DNA of 64,000 nucleotides from Roseburia_D sp964388945 (lineage in GTDB: Bacteria; Bacillota; Clostridia; Lachnospirales; Lachnospiraceae), in NCBI GenBank assembly GCA_964388945.1, contig CAYMCM010000001.1, positions 1 to 64,000 on the forward strand, given 5' to 3'. The position numbers were made by a program, and so were the translations under genes. Under the pieces are notes generated by a model. That model was not told the origin of the DNA. It made no database searches and saw only the letters and a program-made list of their open reading frames with translations. Below are positions 25,556 through 33,407 of this stretch, piece by piece. Positions within the stretch are counted from its first letter, which is position 1, and the number at the start of each line of letters is the position of its first letter.

Positions 25556-25969
25556 TCACTTCATCAATTCTTCTGTGAGCCGAAGGATTTCCGGCGCAAT
25601 TTTTTCCCGTTCTTTCTTTAAAAGACGATTGTAAACCGGGTATGCAAAACACGCAAGAACAATACCTGCAATACCGATGATAATACCAAGCACCATACCC
25701 GCTGTTCCCCCAAGTCCGAGAATCTCTCCCAAATCCGTCATGGCAAGACTCATTCCGGTTCCCATAACCAACGCTCCAATGATTCCAATACTCAAAGAAA
25801 ACGCAGTCGCTTTCCTGGTGACACCGGCATCCAGACTGCGCAATTTTTCCATTTTATCTTCTTCCTGCGGTTGATATTTTTGTCGTATTTTTTTCAGTTC
25901 TTCCTGTTCTTTTGCAGAATAGGTAAAACGAAATTCTTCTTTCTCATTTTCAAGTTGTGTTTGCATCAT
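25556..25969 (-). CDS. Small two-helix membrane protein, paralogue of the gene at 27805
   Basis: About 137 residues: a charged cytoplasmic N-terminus of about 55 residues (SAKEQEELKKIRQKY) and two membrane segments (about 60-82 and 88-112) with VMGTGMSLAMTDLG between, then a short basic tail. The 27805-28176 product shares VMGxGMSLxMTDxG, GIIIGI and YPVYxRxL, so the two are clearly related. The family is unknown to me by function. AAGGAG seven bases ahead supports this start; a start overlapping the kinase stop is possible. It is the last gene of the two-component operon. Confidence 0.65.
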   Translation of the reverse strand: MMQTQLENEKEEFRFTYSAKEQEELKKIRQKYQPQEEDKMEKLRSLDAGVTRKATAFSLSIGIIGALVMGTGMSLAMTDLGEILGLGGTAGMVLGIIIGIAGIVLACFAYPVYNRLLKKEREKIAPEILRLTEELMK

Positions 25970-25995
25970 GTGTCTGCTCCTTTTCATTGTTTTTA

Positions 25996-27069
25996 TCAAC
26001 TTCTCAGGAATTTTACTATAAATGTACTTCCCTCTCCCTTTATGCTTTCCACACTGATTTCCCCGTGTAAAATATCCACCACACGCTTTACCAGTGCAAG
26101 TCCAAGACCATTGCCCTGTGTCGCATGGGAAGTATCACCCTGATAAAATTTTTCAAAAATATGTGCCCCTACCTCCGGCGACATCCCGCAGCCTGTATCT
26201 GTTACTTTAACCACTGCATACTGATCCTCTGTTTTTAAAACCACTGACACCATACCACCTTCCGGTGTAAACTTAAACGCATTGGAAAAAAGATTGTTCC
26301 AGACAAGGGTTAAAAGCTCCTTATCCGTACTTACCTTCACATCCTCCGCCATATCGGTATCGATTTCTATATTTTTTCTTTCCCATACCGCTTCATACGC
26401 TAACAGACATTCGCAAAGCTGCTCTCCAAGATCATATTCCTCCGTTTTCGGATAGATCTGTTGTTTTTCAAGGCGGTTAAGTTTTAAAATATTGGTCATC
26501 ATATCTGCCAGACGACGGCTTCCATCCGTAACACCCTTCGCATATTCGATTCGCTCTTCTTCACCCAGATCCGGTGCCTGTAAAAGTGTTCCGTAATTTT
26601 GCATCACAGCAAGAGGTGTCTTCATCTCATGGGAGACATTTGCGATAAAATCCGTGTGAAGTGTTTCTACACCTGCCAGTTCTTCCGCCATAGTATTAAA
26701 GCATTCAATGATCTCATTGAAATTTTCATCCACACCAAAGTGATTCATTGGCTTGATCCGTACACTAAAATCTCCCAAAACTACGCTCCGTGCCGCATCT
26801 GCAATCTGTTTTGTAACCCTTTCCGTTGTAAACTTTCTTCGCAGCGCATCTATTACTGTAAATAACGCGCCTAAAAAAACAACATTTCCAAACGTCAGCT
26901 TTGCCGCCATATTTAGGTTTTCTTTTGTCAGTTCAATTTCTAATGTTTCCGATAAAGTAGAAATAAATAATATCATGGAACAACTGACAACAAATGCGGC
27001 CAGCAGAAAAAACATCAGATAGTTGTAAGTACCTCGAAATAATTTATGCCAGAAATCTTCCTTTTTCAC
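25996..27069 (-). CDS. Sensor histidine kinase of a two-component system
   Basis: 357 residues: two membrane helices (about 16-38 and 58-75), a short extracytoplasmic loop of under 20 residues, HAMP-like linker, the dimerisation helix with His147 in ANVSHEMKTPLAV, and a HATPase domain (LVWNNLFSNAFKF, VTDTGCGM, GNGLGLALVK). The very short loop is typical of intramembrane-sensing kinases that respond to envelope-active peptides or membrane proteins. It overlaps its regulator gene by 4 bp. Confidence 0.88.
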   Translation of the reverse strand: MKKEDFWHKLFRGTYNYLMFFLLAAFVVSCSMILFISTLSETLEIELTKENLNMAAKLTFGNVVFLGALFTVIDALRRKFTTERVTKQIADAARSVVLGDFSVRIKPMNHFGVDENFNEIIECFNTMAEELAGVETLHTDFIANVSHEMKTPLAVMQNYGTLLQAPDLGEEERIEYAKGVTDGSRRLADMMTNILKLNRLEKQQIYPKTEEYDLGEQLCECLLAYEAVWERKNIEIDTDMAEDVKVSTDKELLTLVWNNLFSNAFKFTPEGGMVSVVLKTEDQYAVVKVTDTGCGMSPEVGAHIFEKFYQGDTSHATQGNGLGLALVKRVVDILHGEISVESIKGEGSTFIVKFLRS

Positions 27070-27737
27070 TTCAGTACCACCTTATATCCCAATCCATGAA
27101 CGGTCACGATTTCAAAATCATCACACTTCAAAAGTTTTCCCCGAAGCTTTGTCATGTACACATCTACGGCTCTTGGTGCTGTTTCCGTATCTGCATCCCA
27201 AAATTCATCCATAAGCTGAGTTCTTGTAAACGTCTTTTTCGGATAAGACAGCAATTTATAAAGAATACTAAACTCCCGGTTGGTCATCGGTATTTCTTCA
27301 CCCACTAAATATGCGGTATGCTCATCGGCATCCATCACAAAACTGCCAATTTCAAGCTTTCTGTCTGCCACGATTTTTGCCCGGCGCAGAAGCGCTCCGA
27401 TCCGTAAGAATAATTCATCCAGATCAATCGGTTTTACCATATAATCATCCACGCCGATGCGAAAACCACGCTGCTTAGACGCAATGTCGTCCCTTGCCGT
27501 CATAAACAGTATCGGAATATCCTCATTCAATTCACGAACATTGCCTGCAAATTCAAAACCATCAATTCCAGGCATCATGATATCAGACACAATAAGGTCA
27601 AATATGTTTTGAGCAAGTGCATGATAGGCATCAGTTGCATTGAGACAGCTAACCGTTTCATATCCGCTGTGAGTTAGAAATGAGCAGACTGTTTTGTTCA
27701 AGTCCTTATCATCTTCTACAAATAATATCTTAAACAT
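27066..27737 (-). CDS. OmpR-family response regulator
   Basis: 223 residues. The receiver domain has FVEDDKDL, phospho-acceptor Asp52 (IVSDIMMPG) and VKPIDLDEL; the C-terminal winged helix has REFSILYKLLSYPKKTFTRTQL and VDVYMTKLRGKL. It overlaps the kinase gene. Tandem 11-bp repeats lie in its own promoter and in the promoter of the gene at 28169-28402, which are probable binding sites. Confidence 0.9.
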   Translation of the reverse strand: MFKILFVEDDKDLNKTVCSFLTHSGYETVSCLNATDAYHALAQNIFDLIVSDIMMPGIDGFEFAGNVRELNEDIPILFMTARDDIASKQRGFRIGVDDYMVKPIDLDELFLRIGALLRRAKIVADRKLEIGSFVMDADEHTAYLVGEEIPMTNREFSILYKLLSYPKKTFTRTQLMDEFWDADTETAPRAVDVYMTKLRGKLLKCDDFEIVTVHGLGYKVVLK

Positions 27738-27769
27738 TAAAATACCTCCGAATCATTTTTTCAATACCT

Positions 27770-27803
27770 ATTATATCATGCAAATGTTAAAGTTTTGTTT
27801 AAG
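27770..27803 (-). promoter_or_regulatory. Promoter of the two-component operon with tandem 11-bp boxes
   Basis: TATAAT on the minus strand (27770-27775) lacks a good -35. AAATGTTAAAG and TTTTGTTTAAG (plus-strand sense, 27782-27792 and 27793-27803) abut it as two 11-bp direct repeats, the spacing used by OmpR/PhoB-type regulators. Confidence 0.6.
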
Positions 27804-27804
27804 T

Positions 27805-28176
27805 TTAACAGTGTTTATCCATAATTTCATCACTGAGTTTCATGATCTGGTCAGCATATTTCTTCCTGCGGGACGAAAGCATTCTCTTATAAACCGGATA
27901 ATTGATGATCGCCATAAGCATACCTAAAATACCGATGATAATTCCCGGAGCCATCTCATTTTCAATCCCAATCGTCGCCCCAATATCCGTCATGATCAAA
28001 CTCATGCCGCTCCCCATAACAATGGCACTGATACTGCCGAAAGTATAAGCAAACACCGTTGCCGGACGTTTTACCTTTGCATCCAGTTTCTTTAACGCAT
28101 CAAGCTGTGTATGTTCCTTCTCCGTATACTGTGTACGAATTTTTTGTACAAGAAATTCCTGATCATTTCTATTCAT
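27805..28176 (-). CDS. Small two-helix membrane protein, paralogue of the gene at 25556
   Basis: 123 residues: a charged helical N-terminus (about 1-45), two membrane segments (about 48-70 and 78-98) with VMGSGMSLIMTDIG, and a basic tail. It is related to the 25556-25969 product. The frame is open further upstream, but AAAGGAGG precedes the ATG at 28176, which overlaps the stop of the upstream 77-residue gene by 8 bp, so the pair is co-translated. Function unknown; the linkage to an intramembrane-sensing kinase suggests envelope stress or peptide resistance. Confidence 0.7.
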   Translation of the reverse strand: MNRNDQEFLVQKIRTQYTEKEHTQLDALKKLDAKVKRPATVFAYTFGSISAIVMGSGMSLIMTDIGATIGIENEMAPGIIIGILGMLMAIINYPVYKRMLSSRRKKYADQIMKLSDEIMDKHC

Positions 28177-28402
28177 GGCAAGTACCTCCTTTGTTGGCTG
28201 AAAGTCTTTTTCTGGCTTCTGCAACAGTTTCGCCCTCTTTGGCAAAAAGTTTTTCAATACATTTATCTGTTACCTTTGCGAAGCCATCAACCGCTCCCTT
28301 TTCCATCTTTTTATAGCCTCCGACGACGCCATTCTCAATTTTCTTGTAGCCGCCTACTACTGTTTCTGCGATTTTTTCATTTGCTCCTGCTAATTTAGAC
28401 AT
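28169..28402 (-). CDS. Small basic repeat protein upstream of the membrane protein
   Basis: 77 residues with the repeated unit VVGGYKKIENG / VVGGYKKMEKG and then AVDGFAKVTDKCIEKLF. Soluble and amphipathic, rich in Lys and Gly. Such short proteins occur next to two-component systems in Clostridia, but I know no function. The GGAGATAG ribosome site lies just before the ATG. Its promoter carries two tandem 11-bp boxes like those before the response regulator gene. Confidence 0.68.
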   Translation of the reverse strand: MSKLAGANEKIAETVVGGYKKIENGVVGGYKKMEKGAVDGFAKVTDKCIEKLFAKEGETVAEARKRLSANKGGTCHE

Positions 28403-28436
28403 TGTAACTATCTCCTTTGTTTTATTTTGTGATTTC

Positions 28437-28492
28437 AGTATAATGTCTGTTTGTTTGCAAGTTTTTAAAAAAATGTTTAAGAAATGTTAAAG
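28437..28492 (-). promoter_or_regulatory. Promoter with tandem response-regulator boxes
   Basis: TATACT on the minus strand (28437-28442) has no clear -35. AAATGTTTAAG (28471-28481) and AAATGTTAAAG (28482-28492), plus-strand sense, are adjacent 11-bp direct repeats just upstream. The second is identical to a box at 27782-27792. Confidence 0.6.
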
Positions 28493-28543
28493 TTGGGGAA
28501 AATTTCCTCGAATGCCTGACGGCTGAGGGGAGCTTGTTTCGGA

Positions 28544-28699
28544 TTACCTGCCAAAGCTTACTAGCTTTGACGACACAATGCCTTCAATTTTTTCTTTGAA
28601 CTGATTAAGCGTTGCCATATCTCCTACAACAATTTCATCAAAGAATAAACTCCCACTGTTTTTCTCAAAATCAAATCTACGGTTCCCGGATTCTTCAAT
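28544..28699 (-). pseudogene. Remnant coding fragment of unknown origin
   Basis: An open stretch of 51 codons without a proper start reads ...GNRRFDFEKNSGSLFFDEIVV... and ends MATLNQFKEKIEG...SFGR. An internal ATG with AGGAG could give a 24-residue peptide. The sequence looks like coding DNA cut at its 5' end, next to the methylase remnant at 28762-29127. I do not recognise the family. The remainder of 28403-28761 holds the promoter above and a hairpin. Confidence 0.35.
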
Positions 28700-28721
28700 T
28701 CATTTCCTTTTATCAAAGAAA

Positions 28722-28748
28722 GACGGATGACCGAAGCCATCCGCCTTT
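28722..28748 (-). terminator. Possible terminator hairpin after the methylase remnant
   Basis: GACGGATG (28722-28729) pairs with CATCCGCC (28738-28745) with one mismatch, flanked by TTTGATTTTT on the plus strand and TTTCTTTG on the minus strand. Modest stem; either direction possible. Confidence 0.4.
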
Positions 28749-28761
28749 GATTTTTAGCAGT

Positions 28762-29127
28762 TTACTCTGTAATGGGAATGAGTTTTAGGTCTTCATCCCG
28801 ACCACTGGAAACGGGTTTTAAGTCTCCGTTCCGATTTAAGCGTTCCTTATTGTCCGGGAATTGCTTGTTCATCTCATCACTCTGATACAGCCGCTTCACA
28901 ATCTCCGTCATATACAGACCGGATTTCATATATGGGTCAATAAAGGTTTTATCCGGCATATCAAAACATCCGGGATTCTCCTGTTCCAGCATATCCACCA
29001 TTTTCTTAACCATTGTCTTTGGCGTGAATATCTGGTTTGTTTTCTGTGGTGGAATATAATCAAATATATCCTCTACACTCTTTTCATCAAAATAAAAAAA
29101 GACGAACAGTAATTCTATAATTACCAT
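28762..29127 (-). pseudogene. Fragment of a DNA methyltransferase (mobile-element type)
   Basis: 121 residues. QIFTPKTMVKKMVDMLEQENPG and TFIDPYMKSGLYMTEIVKRLYQSDEMNKQFPDN resemble the SAM-binding part of N6-adenine methylases of restriction or conjugative-element origin. The usual NPPY catalytic motif and several hundred residues are missing, and the C-terminus (GDLKPVSSGRDEDLK) looks frameshifted or fused. It is therefore a truncated remnant, probably of an old integrated element. It lies 31 bases downstream of the ABC exporter gene. Confidence 0.6.
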
Positions 29128-29157
29128 TCGTCTTCCTTTTCATTATTTTATAAAGCC

Positions 29158-30963
29158 TTATGCAAACTGACTATAATAGAGCGAAGCATACGCTCCCTCT
29201 TTCGCAAGCAATTCTTCATGATTTCCTTGTTCGATGATATTTCCATTTTCCATAAATAAAATATTATCTGCGTCACGGATCGTAGACAAACGATGGGCGA
29301 TCACAAAACTTGTACGGCCGCTCATCAGCTTCTTCATTGCTTTTCCTATTTCCGCTTCCGTTCGTGTATCTACGCTTGAGGTTGCTTCATCCAGAATAAT
29401 GACCGGCGGATTATACAAAAACACACGGGCAATCGTAATGAGCTGTCTCTGACCTACGGACAGGTTATCTGATTCATTATCAAGCAGCGTGTCATATCCT
29501 TTCGGCATCGTTCTGATAAAATAATCCACTTTCGCCGCCTTTGCCGCCGCCTTTATTTCTTCCATAGTTGCATCCGGCTTTCCGTATGCAATATTTTCTG
29601 CGATCGTTCCGCCAAACAGCCAGGTATCCTGCAGTACCATACCGAAATTGTGTCGCAGCTCTTTTCTTGTCAGGTCTGTTGTGCAGACATCATCAATCGT
29701 GATCTGACCGCTGTTTACTTCATAAAAGCGCATCAGCAGATTGATAAGCGTTGTTTTTCCTGCACCCGTGGAACCAACAACAGCAATTTTTTGTCCCGGT
29801 TTTGCCGTAAAACTGATATTTTTCATCAAAATCTTATCCGGTGTATAACCAAAGCTGACATGTTCAAAAGCGATTTTACCCTTTACATCTTCTAAAAGAA
29901 CCGGAGCTTTAGTATCCGGCACTTCTTCTGCCGCATCCAAAAATATAAAAGTACGTTCTGCAGAAGCAAGCGCCGCCTGTAAGGAATTGATCATGTAGGA
30001 TGTTTCCGTAAGCGGTTCTGCCGCCATATTGATGTACTGGAAGAATGCCTGCACAACTCCAAGTGACATTTTTCCGTGGATCATCCAATAACAAGCCAAT
30101 AACATAATCGCAGCCTGTGACAAACGTGAAAGCAAACGTATTAACGGATTCACACAGTTTGTCAGGAAATCCGCTTTTTTCGTTGCCGTCCGTAATGCAT
30201 CAACTGCACCATTCACCACTTCAACGCTTTCCTGTTCATGGTTATATGCCCGGATCACATCTCTCCCTGTATAATATTCTTCTGTAATACCGGTGAGATA
30301 AGCAAGCGCCACCTGGCGTTCCGCAGCGGACTCAAGATTTTTCTTAGCCACAAACTTTGTGATACAAAGACTTATGATCGTAAATGCAAGAAATACGAGC
30401 GTAAGAACCCAGCTATAATAAAACATAAATGCCATTGCACCGATCAGCGTACCGATCGCAGTGATCAGTTTCAAAAAACCTGTTTGCAAGGTTTCCGATA
30501 CCTTGTCAAGATCACTGGTAACACGGCTTAAGATTTCTCCCGGCTTGTTTCCATCAAAGAAACGAAGCGGCAGTTTATTCAACTTTTCACTAATTTGCTT
30601 ACGCAATGTCAGTATCAGATTTTCTGCTACACTTGCCATCAAATACCCTTGCAGGAAATAAAACACACTCGTTAATACATACATCGTGCACAAAATGGTC
30701 ATTTCCTTACCCAGCGGCTCCCAGTCGATCGAGAACTTTGCTCCGGTATCCAGGCAGTTTTTAATTGTTGCAAACAAACGATCTATCACACCGGCACTAT
30801 AATACGGTGTATATACATTAAGTACGGTATATAAAATGATGCAAACCGCTACAATTGCTAAACGGATGCGTTGATTCTTTAATTGCCCAAACAAGCGCCA
30901 TGCTGTTTTTGCAGCGTTTTCCGGCACTTCTTTATCCGCCTGAAGCGTACTTTCATTACTCAT
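29158..30963 (-). CDS. Heterodimeric ABC exporter, subunit B
   Basis: About 601 residues: six membrane helices (about 38-330), then an ATPase domain with Walker A VVGSTGAGKTTL, signature LSVGQRQL, Walker B VIILDEATSSVD and the H-loop AHRLSTI. Pairs with the next gene upstream as a BmrCD/LmrCD-like multidrug or peptide exporter. The glutamate after Walker B is present here, making this the catalytically competent site. AAAGGAGG nine bases ahead favours the ATG at 30963 over 30969; the gene overlaps its partner's end. Confidence 0.88.
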   Translation of the reverse strand: MSNESTLQADKEVPENAAKTAWRLFGQLKNQRIRLAIVAVCIILYTVLNVYTPYYSAGVIDRLFATIKNCLDTGAKFSIDWEPLGKEMTILCTMYVLTSVFYFLQGYLMASVAENLILTLRKQISEKLNKLPLRFFDGNKPGEILSRVTSDLDKVSETLQTGFLKLITAIGTLIGAMAFMFYYSWVLTLVFLAFTIISLCITKFVAKKNLESAAERQVALAYLTGITEEYYTGRDVIRAYNHEQESVEVVNGAVDALRTATKKADFLTNCVNPLIRLLSRLSQAAIMLLACYWMIHGKMSLGVVQAFFQYINMAAEPLTETSYMINSLQAALASAERTFIFLDAAEEVPDTKAPVLLEDVKGKIAFEHVSFGYTPDKILMKNISFTAKPGQKIAVVGSTGAGKTTLINLLMRFYEVNSGQITIDDVCTTDLTRKELRHNFGMVLQDTWLFGGTIAENIAYGKPDATMEEIKAAAKAAKVDYFIRTMPKGYDTLLDNESDNLSVGQRQLITIARVFLYNPPVIILDEATSSVDTRTEAEIGKAMKKLMSGRTSFVIAHRLSTIRDADNILFMENGNIIEQGNHEELLAKEGAYASLYYSQFA

Positions 30964-32692
30964 TTTCATTTACCTCCTTTGTCTGTGATTCATAAATTTC
31001 TTTATATACGGAACACGTTGCAAGCAATTCTTCGTGTCTGCCGATCCCTACCGGCTCACCTTCATGAAGTACCACAATTCTGTCCGCATGAAGGATCGTA
31101 CTGATCCTTTGTGCAATAATAACCACCGCAGCATCTTTCGTTTCCGGAATTAACGCTTTTCGTAAAGCGGCATCTGTTTTAAAATCAAGTGCAGAAAAAC
31201 TGTCATCAAAAATATAAAGTTCCGGCTTCTTCACTAATGCACGGGCGATCGAAAGACGCTGTCTCTGACCACCGGAAAAGTTTGTACCTCCCTGCGCAAC
31301 AAAAGAATTCATTTTTTCCGGCAGATTACTTACAAAATCCTTTGCCTGTGCGATTTCCAAGGCATGCCAAAGTTCTTCATCTGTTGCATCGGGATTACCA
31401 TAACGCAGATTTTGCGAAATTGTCCCAGAAAATAACCACGCTTTCTGCTGTACAAAAGAAAGATGATCCCGCAACTGGCTTTGCGGCATTTCCCGTATAT
31501 CCGTACCATTCAGTAAGATTGCTCCATCCGTTACATCATTAAATCTCATCATCAGGGATGCAACCGTAGATTTTCCGCTGCCCGTACCACCGATGATCGC
31601 AGTGGTTTCGCCACGGCGGCAGGTAAAATCAAGATTCTTTAGTGTGTATTCATCTGCATCTGCGAATTGAAAAGATACGTTTTGGAAAGTCAGCACATCT
31701 TTACTATCCTTTTTTTCTTCTACACGTTCCGCTGCTTTGTCTGCAATGGTCGGAGAGAAATCTAAAATTTCCATAATACGATTACAGCACTCCAGTGCAC
31801 GCGGAAGCGTAAGAATGACCATCTGTGCCATCATGAGGAAGAACAGGGCAAGTATGGCATATTCAATGATCGCCGTAATGTCACCAATTTGAAAATGACC
31901 GCTTGTAATGCGAAAACCACTAAATGAATATACCAGGATAACAAATACATTGATTGCAAAAAACGACAGACTATCAAGGATAGAAAATCGTTTGTTCACT
32001 TTAATCGACGTTCCTGCGTAATCCATGAACTCCTGATCAAGACGATTCTTTTCGCTGGCTTCTTTATTGAATGCCCTTACAACACGTACTCCGGTAATAT
32101 TCTCTAAGAGTACCTTGCTCATTTTATCCAGTTTCTTTTGCAGTTTACGGAACATTGGTGCTGTACTGCGCATAATGACACCGGCTACAATGGAAATAAT
32201 AAGCAGAACCGCCAGTAACATAAGCCCCATGAGCCAGTCTTTTTGAAACGCTAATGTCAGCGAAACAATAAAGATCACCGGCACCGGAAACAGCATTTGA
32301 AAACAGCTCAAAAGGGCAAACTGAATATTGGTAATATCTGACACAGTTCTTGTTGTCACAGAAGCCGTTCCAAATGTGCGAAAGTCGTAGCCGGATAAAC
32401 TTAATGTTTTTTTATACAGCTCATAACGAATATCTGCACCAACCTTTGAAGTCAGATCCGCACACAAATACGCACCAAGTATTGTCGCCACTCCTGAGAT
32501 CAGTGCTGCCACAGCCATCTTTAACGCTGTACTGAGAAGCATGGAAAATTCCACTCCCATTGTTCCCAAGTTCAACATATCAGCCGCAAAGGTTGGAATG
32601 ATCAATGCACCAATAACATCCACGATCATAAACATGATCGTAAAAAAGCACAGTTTCCAATGCGGCTTTAAAAAGCGAAAAATAAGTTTCAT
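30956..32692 (-). CDS. Heterodimeric ABC exporter, subunit A
   Basis: 578 residues: six membrane helices in the first 310 residues, Walker A IIGGTGSGKSTV, signature FSGGQRQRLSIA, Walker B LYIFDDSFSALD and AQRISTI. The residue after Walker B is Asp (FDDS) rather than Glu, the mark of the degenerate site in heterodimeric exporters, complementing the partner. It lies downstream of marR and a hairpin at 32727-32757. Likely substrates are drugs, bile compounds or antimicrobial peptides, not determinable here. Confidence 0.88.
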   Translation of the reverse strand: MKLIFRFLKPHWKLCFFTIMFMIVDVIGALIIPTFAADMLNLGTMGVEFSMLLSTALKMAVAALISGVATILGAYLCADLTSKVGADIRYELYKKTLSLSGYDFRTFGTASVTTRTVSDITNIQFALLSCFQMLFPVPVIFIVSLTLAFQKDWLMGLMLLAVLLIISIVAGVIMRSTAPMFRKLQKKLDKMSKVLLENITGVRVVRAFNKEASEKNRLDQEFMDYAGTSIKVNKRFSILDSLSFFAINVFVILVYSFSGFRITSGHFQIGDITAIIEYAILALFFLMMAQMVILTLPRALECCNRIMEILDFSPTIADKAAERVEEKKDSKDVLTFQNVSFQFADADEYTLKNLDFTCRRGETTAIIGGTGSGKSTVASLMMRFNDVTDGAILLNGTDIREMPQSQLRDHLSFVQQKAWLFSGTISQNLRYGNPDATDEELWHALEIAQAKDFVSNLPEKMNSFVAQGGTNFSGGQRQRLSIARALVKKPELYIFDDSFSALDFKTDAALRKALIPETKDAAVVIIAQRISTILHADRIVVLHEGEPVGIGRHEELLATCSVYKEIYESQTKEVNENE

Positions 32693-32718
32693 GTCATACC
32701 TCCAAAAATAATTTTTTT

Positions 32719-32757
32719 ATAAAAAATGCACCCGGTTATTTTTCATAACCGAGCGCA
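32719..32757 (-). terminator. Hairpin with T tract between marR and the ABC exporter
   Basis: A stem of about 13 bp with two mismatches (32727-32739 with 32745-32757, core CGGTTAT/ATAACCG) is followed on the minus strand by ATTTTTT. It can act as a terminator after marR or as an attenuator for the exporter, whose ATG is 27 bases beyond. Confidence 0.65.
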
Positions 32758-32822
32758 CTCGACATCTTCTCCGATATTACAATTCCGATTGTAAATCCTC
32801 CGATGATCAATATTTTTCTTTA

Positions 32823-33263
32823 TCACTGTTCTAAGGCTTCTTTCAGCAATCTGCTGTATTTTCGTGTGAGTCTTGTCAATGCACCTCTCTCTTCTTCAGT
32901 CATAGACATCCATGCCTTTTCTTCCAACTCATACATTTTAACAATATTCTTTTCTACAAAGTTTTTCCCTTCCGTTGTCAGGATCGCTTTTTTGACTCTT
33001 TGATTATTTTCTAAGGTCTCCAGACGGATCAGATCTTTTTTTATCAACTGCTTGAACGCAGAATTTATGGTCTGCCTGTTCATAGAAAGCTTTTCGCTGA
33101 TTTCACTTTGTGTTGTAATTCCTTCTGAAATTAATAAAAGAGACCAATATTCAGTTTCTGACAATCCGCAATTTTTGGCAAACCTTGCATAAACAGAATC
33201 AAATTCCATTGTTGCTTCCTGAAATGCAACGAGATTGTGGTCATCATAATCTGTTTTTTTCAT
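32823..33263 (-). CDS. MarR-family regulator
   Basis: 146 residues with the winged helix-turn-helix ITTQSEISEKLSMNRQTINSAFKQLIKKDLIRLE and flanking dimer helices. It heads the unit with the two exporter subunits and presumably represses it until a ligand binds. The upstream gap (33264-33407) contains TTGTACGAAA-type AT-rich sequence and the dyad-like ATATGAAATCGG, but no operator I can assign safely. Confidence 0.87.
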   Translation of the reverse strand: MKKTDYDDHNLVAFQEATMEFDSVYARFAKNCGLSETEYWSLLLISEGITTQSEISEKLSMNRQTINSAFKQLIKKDLIRLETLENNQRVKKAILTTEGKNFVEKNIVKMYELEEKAWMSMTEEERGALTRLTRKYSRLLKEALEQ

Positions 33264-33407
33264 TTCTTCCTCCGATTTTTAATTGTCCATTTTCGTACAA
33301 TATGAAATCGGACAGTTCGTAGTGTAGTATATCTGCTTGAAATTGTCAAGCGTTTCTTTAAAATATCTTTAAAATACTTCGTACCATATCATATTATCAT
33401 GACCACA

